64,000 bases of DNA from Pseudozobellia thermophila (lineage in GTDB: Bacteria; Bacteroidota; Bacteroidia; Flavobacteriales; Flavobacteriaceae). This document shows positions 7,556 to 16,681 of the stretch, one piece after another. The notes under the pieces are model-generated. The model had not been told where the DNA came from, ran no database searches, and saw only the letters and a program-made list of their open reading frames with translations. The first letter of the stretch is position 1, and the number at the start of each line of letters is the position of its first letter. A program made the translations under genes and the position numbers. The stretch is taken from positions 1 through 64,000 of the forward strand of contig NZ_FQYU01000013.1 of NCBI RefSeq assembly GCF_900141855.1, given 5' to 3'.

Positions 7556-10309
7556 ATGCACAAGATCTTGCCAGTTTTCGTACTGTGCACCTGCTTTTAC
7601 TACAACGTTTGCGGACAAGAATTCAAAATCTCGGGCACGGTCATCGACGCCGCCTCCGAACAGCCCCTCGAAGCTACCACCATTTATGCCGAATCGCCCA
7701 AAGATAGTACCCTCGTGGCCTATACGATTTCCGATGAAAACGGGTATTTCGAGCTCGAAGATCGCTCCGCCTTAAAGAAAATGAACCTATTTTTTTCGTA
7801 CAACGGCTATAAGACCCTTACCATGCAGGTGGAGGTAAAGCCCGAGGTGAAATTCGGCACCGTACGTTTAGAACCCCAGACCCAAGAACTCGAAGGAGTG
7901 GATGTCGTGGGCGAAAGGGTGCCCATAACCATCAAGAAGGACACCATGGAGTTTAACGCCGACTCGTTCAAGACCCGGCCCGATGCCAACGTTGAGGATG
8001 TGTTGAAAAAATTACCGGGAGTGGACATCGATAGCGATGGCAAGATAACGGTAAACGGTAAGGAGGTCAGCCAGGTATTGGTCAACGGACAGGTGTTCTT
8101 TAGCAACGACCCCAAGGTGGCGACCAAAAGCCTTCCGAAAGAGGTAATCGATAAAATACAGATCACCGATACCAAAACAAAAACCCAGGAGTTTACGGGT
8201 GAAGAAGGCGACGGGGAAACCAAGACCATCAACCTCACCATCAAAAAAGACAAGAACAAGGGGGTGCTGGGCCGGGTATCGGCAGGTTACGGTAGCGATG
8301 AAAGGTACCAGCTGAACGGCATTCTCAATTACTTTAACGATAGCAAGAGGGCAAGTGCAATTGCTAGCTCGAACAACATCAACAACTCGGGTTTTTCCTT
8401 TGATGAAATCTATGATATGGTAGGTAGGTCGAGGGGTGGGTACAATGGCGCAAGGGATGCGGGCCTGTTGAACAATTTCGGAAACGGGATTACGACCTCT
8501 TCCAATCTAGGGGCGAGTTACGCCGATGCCCAAAAGGGCAAGTATGAAATCGATGGAAACTATTTCTACGGCTATAGCGATAGCTACAACGACCAAAAGA
8601 CCAGTCGGGAGAACATTTTGCCCGAGGGTCGGTTTTTTACCGATAGCGAGAACAAGTTTAGGGGCAGCACCAATTCCAACCGCGGGGCGGCCAATCTGGA
8701 GTTCGATATCGATAAGACCCTACGCGTAACCCTGGAGCCTTCGATGAGCGTCAACCGCACCGACTCCTACAATACAAACAGCTCGGTGTCTTACGATGGT
8801 GAGGGTGCCCAGATCAACCGGAACGAACGCACGACAACGGACGACGGGTTCCAGAGAAACTTCGGCAATCGCTTTAGCATTATTAAAAAGCTCGATACCA
8901 TCGGAAGGTTCATAAGCCTGTCTTTTAGGAATACCAACAACGAAGACCGCACGCAATCCAACCTGTATTCGGTAAGCGAGGTCTTTGATGCGGATGACGG
9001 GACACAGGTGCTCGATCAATTTTCGGAGGTTGTCAATAAAAGAAATTTCTATGAGGTAAGTGGGGAGTATAGGCATCCTATTGCCGAAAAGACCTTTTTG
9101 GATCTTGAATATGCCTATAGCTATGACGATAGGGATAACAGGAAGGAAGTGTTCGATAGTGATGAAGACGGGACCTACAGCCTTTTTAACCAAGAGCAGA
9201 GTTCCAACTTCAATTTCAAGAATGTACAGCAAACCCCATCCATAGGAATAAGGAGAAATGGCGAAAAGTTTCACTTTAGGGTGGCGGCGGAATACAAGTT
9301 TAGTGAATTGGGCAATCAAGACTTTTTACAGAATACCGGTTTTACCAAATCGTATGAAAACCTGTTGTTCAATGCCAGGGTGCGCTATTCCTTTGGTAAA
9401 AATAAGCGATTTCGTGCCCGGTACCGAAGTAGTTTGAATTTTCCTTCGGTCAACCAATTACGGCCGGTTCCCAATATCAGCAACCCCCTGCACATCGTTA
9501 TCGGTAATCCGGAACTATCTCCGGCGGTACGGCACAACATCAGTTTTAACTACAACGATTTTAATTGGAAAGAGCGTACCGGGATGTACGTTTATTTTAA
9601 TATGGACGTGTACAAAGACAGGGTGTCGGGTATTTCGACTACCGACGAAAACCTGTTGAGAACCACAAGGTATGCGAATGTCGATGGCAACTACAACGGT
9701 TGGGCCGGATTCGGCTATTCAAAGGGAATCAAAAAAGACAGTACCCTTACCGCCAAATTCAACTTGCGGCCCGGTATCAATTTTGGCAGGCAGGTGAGTT
9801 TTAGCAACGGGGTGCGCCTAGAGGCCCAAAGCCTTGATGTATCGCCCTATATATCGGCCAATATCAACTACAAGGAACTGGTCGAGATCGAACCGGGGTA
9901 TGGGGTTGCCTTCAACAATACCAACTACAACCTCGATAATTTTGAGGACGTCAGGTTTACCTCGCAGAACGCCAGCCTAAGAACCACCACCTATTGGCCC
10001 AAAAACGTAATCTGGGGCAACGATATCCGCTACACCTATAACGGCAACGTAGGAGAGGGGTATAAAAAGGATGCCGTTTTTTGGAACATGAGCTTGGGGC
10101 TCGAAATCTTAAAGAAAAAGGCAACGGTAAAGGTGTTGGCCTACGATTTGCTCGATCAGAACATCAATACCCGAAGAACGACCGGCGAAGATTTTATCCA
10201 AGATTTTCAGGGCACGGTGCTGACCCGCTATTTTATGGGCAGCTTTACCTATAAGTTTGATCAATTCGGGGGCAAAAAAGGCCCGAAAAACCGATTTAGA
10301 AGGTATTGA
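7556..10309 (+). CDS. Outer-membrane beta-barrel protein with TonB-receptor-like plug
   Basis: This 917-residue protein has a signal peptide ending near YYNVCGQ. A carboxypeptidase-regulatory-like beta-sandwich follows at about residues 22-105, then a plug-like region (DVLKKLPGVDIDSDGKITVNG at about 148-168). The rest is a long barrel rich in alternating aromatic and polar residues that ends in KFDQFGGKKGPKNRFRRY. This architecture belongs to the OMP_b-brl_3 group of Bacteroidota, which resembles TonB-dependent receptors but usually stands alone without a SusD partner. No SusD gene is adjacent here, so I would not call it a SusC. The substrate is unknown. A possible -7 box (TATTTTTG at 7509-7516) precedes the gene. 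Confidence 0.9.
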   Translation: MHKILPVFVLCTCFYYNVCGQEFKISGTVIDAASEQPLEATTIYAESPKDSTLVAYTISDENGYFELEDRSALKKMNLFFSYNGYKTLTMQVEVKPEVKFGTVRLEPQTQELEGVDVVGERVPITIKKDTMEFNADSFKTRPDANVEDVLKKLPGVDIDSDGKITVNGKEVSQVLVNGQVFFSNDPKVATKSLPKEVIDKIQITDTKTKTQEFTGEEGDGETKTINLTIKKDKNKGVLGRVSAGYGSDERYQLNGILNYFNDSKRASAIASSNNINNSGFSFDEIYDMVGRSRGGYNGARDAGLLNNFGNGITTSSNLGASYADAQKGKYEIDGNYFYGYSDSYNDQKTSRENILPEGRFFTDSENKFRGSTNSNRGAANLEFDIDKTLRVTLEPSMSVNRTDSYNTNSSVSYDGEGAQINRNERTTTDDGFQRNFGNRFSIIKKLDTIGRFISLSFRNTNNEDRTQSNLYSVSEVFDADDGTQVLDQFSEVVNKRNFYEVSGEYRHPIAEKTFLDLEYAYSYDDRDNRKEVFDSDEDGTYSLFNQEQSSNFNFKNVQQTPSIGIRRNGEKFHFRVAAEYKFSELGNQDFLQNTGFTKSYENLLFNARVRYSFGKNKRFRARYRSSLNFPSVNQLRPVPNISNPLHIVIGNPELSPAVRHNISFNYNDFNWKERTGMYVYFNMDVYKDRVSGISTTDENLLRTTRYANVDGNYNGWAGFGYSKGIKKDSTLTAKFNLRPGINFGRQVSFSNGVRLEAQSLDVSPYISANINYKELVEIEPGYGVAFNNTNYNLDNFEDVRFTSQNASLRTTTYWPKNVIWGNDIRYTYNGNVGEGYKKDAVFWNMSLGLEILKKKATVKVLAYDLLDQNINTRRTTGEDFIQDFQGTVLTRYFMGSFTYKFDQFGGKKGPKNRFRRY

Positions 10310-10386
10310 GCCTATTTTTTATTGACAAGCTTTTTGTGTTCAATTCTTATCTTTAGCCCAAGTTGAAAGCAATGTGGCATACCATT

Positions 10387-10863
10387 ATGGATAACAAACA
10401 CGAATTTTTTATGCACAGGGCCATTGAAATGGCGGCAAAGGGAATGAACTCGAATGCAGGCGGCCCCTTTGGCGCCGTAGTCGTAAAGAATGGCGAAATT
10501 ATAGCCGAGGGGCACAATCGTGTCACTTCTACCAACGACCCCACGGCCCATGCCGAAATGGTCGTAATCAGGGAAGCCTGTAAAAAACTAAATACCTTTC
10601 AGTTGACCGATTGTGTGATCTATACCTCTTGTGAACCCTGCCCTATGTGCCTGGGCGCCATCTATTGGGCAAGGCCCAAGGCGGTATTCTACGCCTGTAC
10701 AAAAGAAGATGCGAAGGCCATAGATTTCGACGACCAGTTTATTTATGATGAATTGGACAAGGAAATGGCCGATCGACAAATAAAATTTGTTCAATTGCTG
10801 CGAAACGATGCCCTTCCCGTTTTTAAAAGCTGGGAAGAAAAAAACGACAAAACGGAGTACTGA
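10387..10863 (+). CDS. guaD: Guanine deaminase (cytidine deaminase fold)
   Basis: The enzyme hydrolyses guanine to xanthine and ammonia in purine salvage. The zinc-binding motifs of the cytidine-deaminase superfamily are complete: HAE at residues 55-57, with the proton-donating Glu57, and PCPMC with Cys85 and Cys88. The run GAIYWARPKAVFYA and the FDDQFIYDE segment near 115, together with the C-terminal Tyr, closely resemble small bacterial GuaD and separate it from tRNA adenosine deaminase TadA. The start at 10387 (MDNKHEFFM) is chosen over an ATG eight codons upstream because it matches the family N-terminus. It is followed after 24 nt by the DUF7079-like gene. A TadA-like activity remains a less likely alternative. 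Confidence 0.9.
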   Translation: MDNKHEFFMHRAIEMAAKGMNSNAGGPFGAVVVKNGEIIAEGHNRVTSTNDPTAHAEMVVIREACKKLNTFQLTDCVIYTSCEPCPMCLGAIYWARPKAVFYACTKEDAKAIDFDDQFIYDELDKEMADRQIKFVQLLRNDALPVFKSWEEKNDKTEY

Positions 10864-10887
10864 GTACAGTATCACTTTGATCTTGGC

Positions 10888-11274
10888 ATGGACGGAACCT
10901 TGAACATAGAAGAAAGAAAACCGATTTGGACCGCGCTATCCGAATTCTATCGCGATACCGAACTTCAGGATGCCGACTTCAGGTATATGGCACGAAAAAT
11001 TTTGGAAAGTCCCTATTCTTTTGAAGAAGTTAGGGTGATTGATAAATACGAAGTTTTTCCTGTCTTACGGTCGAATTTAATGGACGTTGCCGGGGTATGG
11101 GCCGGATTTAAGGAGGAGTGGTTGGTTAACAAGATACGGCAATCGCTATCAAAACGAAGCGCGGTAAAAATAATAGAGATCGAAACTTCTTACCGGGCCT
11201 TAAAATGGATGAATAGGGATTACTGGGGAAAACTTGAAAAAGTCTACAATGAAATAAAATCAAATACCCTTTAA
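10888..11274 (+). CDS. DUF7079-like small protein
   Basis: This 128-residue soluble protein has no signal peptide and no membrane segment. It resembles the family I know as DUF7079 through the stretches WTALSEFYRDTELQ, KILESPYSFEEV and NLMDVAGVWAGF. Members occur in many Proteobacteria and Bacteroidota, and some lie near contact-dependent or antitoxin-like loci, but no toxin gene is adjacent here. It lies 24 nt after guanine deaminase and may share its transcript. The function is not known. The family assignment is from memory of its conserved motif and would need a profile search to confirm. Confidence 0.7.
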   Translation: MDGTLNIEERKPIWTALSEFYRDTELQDADFRYMARKILESPYSFEEVRVIDKYEVFPVLRSNLMDVAGVWAGFKEEWLVNKIRQSLSKRSAVKIIEIETSYRALKWMNRDYWGKLEKVYNEIKSNTL

Positions 11275-11464
11275 AAGGTATTTGACAGAAGAACAAAAAG
11301 CACCCTGTTCCGGGGTTGAAACCCAAAAACCATTGCTTCATACGCCCGTAGCCAGAACCCTGGGCAAGGTCAAGAACCAAACATAGGCCTATACAGGTAA
11401 CAACTCCACCAAAAAGTATACACCATTCGTAAATCTGTATAAGGGGGTATGGGCACCTTGCACC

Positions 11465-11472
11465 TACCTTTG
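11465..11472 (+). promoter_or_regulatory. Putative -7 box (TACCTTTG) for the SDR gene
   Basis: TACCTTTG fits TAnnTTTG and lies 26 nt before the SDR start ATG at 11499. It sits in a 224-nt gap after the DUF7079-like gene that otherwise holds nothing recognisable. No convincing -33 element is seen. Confidence 0.4.
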
Positions 11473-11498
11473 TCCTGTTATTTGAAAAACAGGAAAAG

Positions 11499-12452
11499 AT
11501 GAGTTCTAAAAATCAATTTGGCAAACAAGGGTGGACACCCGATAGAATTGGGTCACTCAAGGGAAAAACCTTTGTGATTACAGGTACAACCAGTGGTACG
11601 GGATTTGAGGCGGCCAAAATACTGCTATCGAAGCAAGCAAAAGTGGTGATGTTGAACCGAAACCCCAAGAAAGCGGCCGATACCCTGGCTACCTTGAAAC
11701 AAGAGCTTGGCAATGCCATTGATGTAACCAATATACAAATGGACCTGGCATCGCTGGCTTCCGTAAGAAAGGCTGCGGAAGGAATAAAGAACACCGTTGC
11801 CCGAATCGATGCCCTCATGTGCAATGCGGCCATTGCCCAAGTACCCAAACAGACCTTTACCGTTGATGGTTTTGAAAGTCAGTTGGGCGTAAACCATTAT
11901 GGTAACTTTTTACTTCAGGCACTGCTTTACCCCCAAATCGAAGCCTCTAACGGACGCATTGTTGTGGTAGGAAGCATGGGGTACAATTTAGGTATTAAAA
12001 CCATACAGTTCGACGATATGAACTGGGACAAAAATTATAGTCCGAATGGGGTATACAGTCAAAGTAAATTGGCGCAGATCATGTGTGTCTACGAATTGCA
12101 AGACCGATTGAAACAGGCAGGCAATACGAAGGTAAAGGCATATGCCTGCCACCCTGGGGCATCTTCAACCTCACTGATCAAGACCAGTGGCAGCCTTTTG
12201 ACAAGGTTCGTATGGCAAATCATGAAATTGACCCCCATGGTACAATCGGCCGAAAAAGGTGCCTACCCCGAATTGATGTGTGCCACGGAACCCGATTTGG
12301 ACCAAGAGGGATTCTATGGTCCCACGGGCAAAAATTATTGGACGGGACCCGTTGGGGAATGTAAGCTAGAGCCCCATGCAAAAGACAAACCGGTGTTGGA
12401 GAAACTTTGGGAATTATCGGAAAGGGAAACGGGTGTACAGTGGAATTTGTAA
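11499..12452 (+). CDS. Short-chain dehydrogenase/reductase (NAD(P)-dependent)
   Basis: This 317-residue cytoplasmic oxidoreductase has a Rossmann fold. The dinucleotide-binding motif reads TGTTSGTG at about residues 28-35, where most SDRs have TGxxxGIG. The NNAG-like motif appears as CNAAI near 108-112. The catalytic triad is Ser159, Tyr186 and Lys190 (YSQSK). The length and the C-terminal extension resemble the protochlorophyllide reductase or retinol dehydrogenase-like branch, but a photosynthetic role is not implied. It is followed at 93 nt by a membrane protein and an AraC regulator, a common arrangement for SDR genes controlled by a neighbouring regulator. The substrate is unknown. Confidence 0.9.
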   Translation: MSSKNQFGKQGWTPDRIGSLKGKTFVITGTTSGTGFEAAKILLSKQAKVVMLNRNPKKAADTLATLKQELGNAIDVTNIQMDLASLASVRKAAEGIKNTVARIDALMCNAAIAQVPKQTFTVDGFESQLGVNHYGNFLLQALLYPQIEASNGRIVVVGSMGYNLGIKTIQFDDMNWDKNYSPNGVYSQSKLAQIMCVYELQDRLKQAGNTKVKAYACHPGASSTSLIKTSGSLLTRFVWQIMKLTPMVQSAEKGAYPELMCATEPDLDQEGFYGPTGKNYWTGPVGECKLEPHAKDKPVLEKLWELSERETGVQWNL

Positions 12453-12545
12453 CTTAGTCAACAAGCTAAAAACTTTGGGGCAAGCCCTTCGGCGAAAACA
12501 CCCCCACTTAATGGATAAATCAAGAATTCATAAATAATATCAACT

Positions 12546-13058
12546 ATGGATATTTTAAAGGCAGCGACCGATTGGGCAAAGGCCGAACTTTTTTCAACGC
12601 CGTTTTTCATGCTCTTCGGAGTCGCGTTCTTGGTGGCTAGCTTGGGCTTTTGGCAACTGGGAAAAACAGAAATGGCCAGGGCCTACATTATTCCTACTTT
12701 GGTAGCAGGCACCTTGCTTTTGACCATAGGGCTGGGCTTGTTTTTTACCAACAAAACAAGAATCACCCAATTTGAAAAAGCTTATCAAACGGATGCAGCG
12801 GCATTTGTGGCTTCTGAGCTAGAGCGTGCCGACGGCACCTTAAAAGAATACAAGACCATTGTTTTTACGGCCATTCCGATACTTATCGCCACCTGTGCTT
12901 TGGTCTTGTTGTTCGTAAATACACCGATTTGGAGGGCAAGTATGATAACCACCATAGCCATGCTGGTCGTTATTCTATTGGTAGACGGTACGGCCTATGC
13001 GAGAATCGATGCCTACAACAAACAATTGTTATTAGTGGAAAAAGACTTAAAAAAGTAA
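12546..13058 (+). CDS. Four-TM inner-membrane protein of unknown function
   Basis: The 170-residue protein has four predicted helices at about residues 17-38, 44-68, 102-124 and 131-152. A charged segment containing many Lys and Glu lies between helices two and three. I do not recognise a named family. The stop codon lies 1 nt before the start of the AraC-type regulator, so the two are almost certainly co-transcribed and possibly translationally coupled. The SDR gene lies 93 nt upstream. The three-gene context suggests a small stress- or metabolite-responsive unit, but nothing in the protein shows its substrate. Confidence 0.8.
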   Translation: MDILKAATDWAKAELFSTPFFMLFGVAFLVASLGFWQLGKTEMARAYIIPTLVAGTLLLTIGLGLFFTNKTRITQFEKAYQTDAAAFVASELERADGTLKEYKTIVFTAIPILIATCALVLLFVNTPIWRASMITTIAMLVVILLVDGTAYARIDAYNKQLLLVEKDLKK

Positions 13059-13059
13059 C

Positions 13060-13971
13060 ATGCAGCATTTTAAAACCTTATCGGCCTATATGGATTATCT
13101 GGAACTTCCGCGTCCGGAACACCCGATGCTGAGCGTGTTTTCCGCTTCGGAAGGCGGTTTTTTGCCTTGTCCGAAAGAGAGCTCACCGCCCATCACCAAC
13201 GATTGCTATTCCATTAGTTTAAAAAAGATTGTAAAAGGTAGCCTAACCTACGGTAGAACCAAATACGATTTCACCAACGGTGCCATGATTTTTCTTGCGC
13301 CAAGGCAGGTATTGCAGTGGGACAATAGTGCGGTGTTCGAACAAAAAGGCTTTTCCATCAACTTTCACGAAGATTTTCTGAAAGGGACGGAGTTGGCGCA
13401 TCAAATCAAAAAATATGGCTTCTTTTCGTATTCGGCCAACGAGGCCCTGCATCTTTCCCCCAAGGAGGAAAAGCAGATAGAATCGATTGTAGGGAATATT
13501 GAGATCGAGTATCACAACAATCAGGACGAATTCAGTAAAGACATCATCATCTCGCAATTGAGCACTCTTCTAAAATATGCCAACCGTTTTTACGAAAGGC
13601 AATTTTTGCATAGAAAAGAACTTTCCAATAGCCTGTTGGAGCAGTTTAACCTGCAAGTATCCTCATATTTTGAATCGGGCCAATTGCAGGAAAATGGGAT
13701 TCCTAGTATAGAACATATCGCCAATCAGATGTCGGTTTCACAACGCTACCTTAGCGATACGCTCAAAAAGGAAACCGGTAAGACCACGACCGAACATTTG
13801 CAGTTACGTTTGATCGACGAGGCCAAGAATAGGTTATTACAGCCCAATAAAAGTATAGCTGAGGTGGCCTATGAACTGGGCTTTGAATATCCACCCTATT
13901 TCTCGCGCCTGTTCAAAAAGAAAGAAGGCATCAGCCCTACGGCCTACCGGGAAAAATATAGCATGAATTAA
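13060..13971 (+). CDS. AraC family transcriptional regulator
   Basis: The protein has 303 residues. The N-terminal half (about 30-160) resembles a cupin-like ligand-sensing domain, with the stretch KGSLTYGRTKYDFTNGAMIF. The C-terminal hundred residues form the double helix-turn-helix of AraC/XylS. The first motif is around HIANQMSVSQRYLSDTLKKE and the second around IAEVAYELGFEYPPYFSRLF, followed by the typical GISPTAYREKY ending. It starts 1 nt after the membrane-protein gene and probably controls its own operon and the SDR. Its ligand is unknown. Confidence 0.93.
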   Translation: MQHFKTLSAYMDYLELPRPEHPMLSVFSASEGGFLPCPKESSPPITNDCYSISLKKIVKGSLTYGRTKYDFTNGAMIFLAPRQVLQWDNSAVFEQKGFSINFHEDFLKGTELAHQIKKYGFFSYSANEALHLSPKEEKQIESIVGNIEIEYHNNQDEFSKDIIISQLSTLLKYANRFYERQFLHRKELSNSLLEQFNLQVSSYFESGQLQENGIPSIEHIANQMSVSQRYLSDTLKKETGKTTTEHLQLRLIDEAKNRLLQPNKSIAEVAYELGFEYPPYFSRLFKKKEGISPTAYREKYSMN

Positions 13972-14032
13972 ACCTATGGTGCCAACGCTCATGGTGGCGG
14001 TCCTGTTCCGATATTTGATGGGTGACCGGGCG

Positions 14033-15244
14033 TCAAGTGTCCGCATCGTTCTTCTTGCCCCCGGCCAACAAGCCCAAAAGGGACAATAAGATCAGTAGGC
14101 TCACCAGGGCCAGGCTGGGATAGTAGGCGGAAAACATCCCTAGGGAAAACCACGACGCTACCCCCTTGTAAAAAATCAATACTTCGGTAAGGGCAAAGCC
14201 TGCGACATAGCCGTAAAAAAAGTTCTTTTTTATGGGTAGAAGTCCGAAAAAATCAAGGAAGACCCATAAGGCTATGCTAACGACACCTAAAAAGGTCAGG
14301 TGTAGGTAGCCGATGGTAATGTCCAAATAGGTGACCGCCAACTGGGCAAAATAGGGGATGGCACTCAATAACTGCATGGCCATCTTTATGCCCCATAATA
14401 CGGCGACCAGTTTTAATAGCTTTTTGTGGAAGTTGGAAAATATAGGGGTGTCCGCGCCCAATAGGCTTCGGGTGGACTTTACTAAAATGTAAAAGGCCGC
14501 AAGCTGTAAGGCGGCACCCGATCCACCTAAAATATAGCAGGGGACGGGCGGTTTGGCGAACAAGGTGGATAGGAAGAAAGAAAGGACGATTCCTAAATTG
14601 AGCGTCCAGAAGAAGCGGTCGAAGGTCTTTGTGCCCATGTCAAGCCGGTGTTTTTCCAGAATGAAGAGAAAAACGGCCGCCAAGGCCATGATCATCCATC
14701 CGTTATACAAAAAATGAAGGTAGAAATAAATGGCCAGGCGGTACCAAACCGATTCGCTTCCAAGCGTAGTCATGATGCCCCCCAAGGCCCACGGGCCCAA
14801 GCTGGAGACCAACAAATAGCATAGGGCGGCCTTGGCGCATTTTACGGAGGGGGCCTTTTGAAACCTCGAAGGCAGGTGTTTGTAGAAAAACCAAGCGAAC
14901 CAATAGGATGCAAATAAAAAAAGCGTCGAGAAAATTATGGAAAAAAGGGCATAGCCCTGAAAGGGAAAAGTAAGCAACATGCCAACCAAGGTAAGTTGCG
15001 TAAACCAGAAGATCTTATTGTATTTTTTATCGACCCCGGCCCCACTTAAGTAAAGCTTGTACAGCAATGTGGTGAGTCCCAAATACACCCAGCCCAGCAG
15101 GGCTATGTGCGAATGGGCGTGAACCACATACTTATAGGTTATGGGAATGTCGAAGACCCTGAAAAACCGAAGTACACATCCCAAAAGGGCCGCTATGGCA
15201 AAATAGAGCAAGGCTGTGCGGGCGTGTTTTTTTAGAGCTAGCAT
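14033..15244 (-). CDS. Polytopic membrane protein with His cluster, haem-copper-oxidase-like
   Basis: This 403-residue protein has about eleven or twelve hydrophobic helices. The second helix begins VHAHSHIALLGW, with His42, His44 and His46. Further intramembrane histidines occur at His177 (FYLHFLYNGW) and His315 (GYLHLTFLG). Such spaced histidines at helix ends are like haem ligands in the subunit I family of haem-copper oxidases and NO reductases. Related proteins occur in many flavobacteria, usually as hypothetical proteins. The full set of CuB ligands is not visible, so I do not call it an oxidase. It is divergent from a Crp/Fnr regulator across a 205-nt region, which would fit control by oxygen, NO or redox state. 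A haem-binding role is inference. Confidence 0.75.
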   Translation of the reverse strand: MLALKKHARTALLYFAIAALLGCVLRFFRVFDIPITYKYVVHAHSHIALLGWVYLGLTTLLYKLYLSGAGVDKKYNKIFWFTQLTLVGMLLTFPFQGYALFSIIFSTLFLFASYWFAWFFYKHLPSRFQKAPSVKCAKAALCYLLVSSLGPWALGGIMTTLGSESVWYRLAIYFYLHFLYNGWMIMALAAVFLFILEKHRLDMGTKTFDRFFWTLNLGIVLSFFLSTLFAKPPVPCYILGGSGAALQLAAFYILVKSTRSLLGADTPIFSNFHKKLLKLVAVLWGIKMAMQLLSAIPYFAQLAVTYLDITIGYLHLTFLGVVSIALWVFLDFFGLLPIKKNFFYGYVAGFALTEVLIFYKGVASWFSLGMFSAYYPSLALVSLLILLSLLGLLAGGKKNDADT

Positions 15245-15449
15245 TTACCGGTCGTTTTACGGGTGCTAAGTTAGAAATCTTTCTCCTTGAAAATGCCTAT
15301 ACATGGCCAAATGACCAAATGTAAACCCTAGGTTTCCAACCATGGCCGTTCAGGCAAAAAGCACTAAATTTAACGACTTGGGACTTTTATGGCGAATGGC
15401 CCAAGCAAGGTTTACGCACAGGTAACAATCCGGTAGGGCAAACTTCACC

Positions 15450-16016
15450 ATGGATGAAATAAGGGAATACTTTCGACAAATGGTTGACTTGGACGATGCC
15501 GACTGGCAAGTGTTTTCCTCGAAACTCAAAAAAAGCGAATACCGAAAAAAAACCATTCTTCTAAAACAAGGGGAGGTAGAGAACCATCTTAGTTTTATTG
15601 AAGAAGGTTCCGTGCGATTGTACGTTCCCAAAACAGAAAACGACCTGACCTTTGGCTTTTGCTTTAAGGGCGAGTTTATAAGTGCCTATGACTCGTTTTT
15701 GACCCGATCGCCCAGTTCCTACCAGACCGAGACCCTAACAAAGACCATCTTGTGGAGGTTGGATTTTAACGACCTGCAGGATATTTACAAGCGGACTAAA
15801 ATCGGTAATGCCATTGGTAGAATAACGGCGGAAAGACTTTTTTTGATAAAATCGAGAAGAGAGCAGTCCTTGCTGGACGATACGGCCGAAGAAAGGTATT
15901 TGAAATTGTTCGCCGAAAGGCCCCAACTGATCAAGGAAGTGCCCCTAAAATACCTCGCTTCCTATATCGGCGTTACCCCACAGGCCCTGAGCCGCATCAG
16001 AAAGCGAATTTCTTAA
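15450..16016 (+). CDS. Crp/Fnr family transcriptional regulator
   Basis: The 188-residue protein has a cyclic-nucleotide-binding-like beta-barrel at about residues 10-110. It includes KTILLKQGEVENHLSFIEEGSVRLY, which aligns with the core of the fold. A winged helix follows at the C-terminus (LKYLASYIGVTPQALSRIRKR) that contacts DNA. The N-terminal cysteines of true Fnr are absent, so oxygen sensing through an iron-sulfur cluster is unlikely. It is divergent from the His-rich membrane protein gene and 52 nt upstream of a DoxX-like gene, both of which are plausible targets. The effector is unknown. Confidence 0.92.
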   Translation: MDEIREYFRQMVDLDDADWQVFSSKLKKSEYRKKTILLKQGEVENHLSFIEEGSVRLYVPKTENDLTFGFCFKGEFISAYDSFLTRSPSSYQTETLTKTILWRLDFNDLQDIYKRTKIGNAIGRITAERLFLIKSRREQSLLDDTAEERYLKLFAERPQLIKEVPLKYLASYIGVTPQALSRIRKRIS

Positions 16017-16068
16017 CTTGGGTTCATAGGAATGGCGGGCCGATATCCTGAAATTTGGCACAAAAAAG

Positions 16069-16530
16069 ATGAAACCTCTTATAGTACTGTTGGCAACTTT
16101 CGCAATTTCATTGGTCGTGTTGAAATTGAAACGGGGTACCTGCGATTACGCCCTCTCTGCCCGTACGGGCATGACCGTAATGTTACTGTTTACGGCCATG
16201 GGGCATTTTATGTTTACGAAGGGAATGGCCCTTATGGTTCCCGATTTCATTCCTTTCAAAACGGAAATGGTCTATTTTACCGGTTTGGTCGAAATACTGG
16301 CCGCCTTGGCACTTCAAGTTCCTAGACTTAGGGTGGTTACGGCGTGGTTGCTGATACTCTTCTTTGTACTGATGTTACCTGCCAATATCAAAGCCTCCTT
16401 GGAAACCATCGACTATCAAAAAGGCACTTATAACGGAAACGGTCCAATGTATCTATGGTTCAGGATTCCCCTACAGGTATTCTTTGTTTTGTGGGTTTAC
16501 CTAAGTGCCATAAAAGCTTCCTGGCAATAA
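16069..16530 (+). CDS. DoxX-like four-helix membrane protein
   Basis: The protein has 153 residues and four hydrophobic helices. Conserved features of the DoxX/DoxD-like superfamily are visible, notably GHFMFTKGMALMVPDFIPFK at about 46-65 and the VEILAALALQVPRLR stretch. These small proteins are linked to quinone-dependent redox or membrane stress systems, but most have no proven activity. The gene follows the Crp/Fnr regulator in the same direction with a 52-nt gap, so the two probably form an operon. The ATG at 16069 gives a normal first helix. A 150-nt gap to the next gene on the other strand shows nothing recognisable. Confidence 0.85.
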   Translation: MKPLIVLLATFAISLVVLKLKRGTCDYALSARTGMTVMLLFTAMGHFMFTKGMALMVPDFIPFKTEMVYFTGLVEILAALALQVPRLRVVTAWLLILFFVLMLPANIKASLETIDYQKGTYNGNGPMYLWFRIPLQVFFVLWVYLSAIKASWQ

Positions 16531-16681
16531 CGCGCTTTTCGGCCATACTTGGTGTAAAAAGGGAACCCCGGCCAATGATGGGCAAAAATCATCACTCCTC
16601 CACGGTTGCGTTTTTATTGGTTTTTTAGCTTGCTAAACAGAGATGTAATCCTTCGCTGAAAGGCGGCTCGATAATTTCTAT

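Noticed and set aside
11124-11131. Extra TGTTAACC-type sequence inside the DUF7079-like gene
   Set aside because: It lies in coding sequence without a CATWAA element 15 nt away; one such 8-mer by chance is expected in this length.
10888-11274. Antitoxin or immunity role for the DUF7079-like protein
   Set aside because: No toxin-like gene is adjacent; the neighbour is guanine deaminase.
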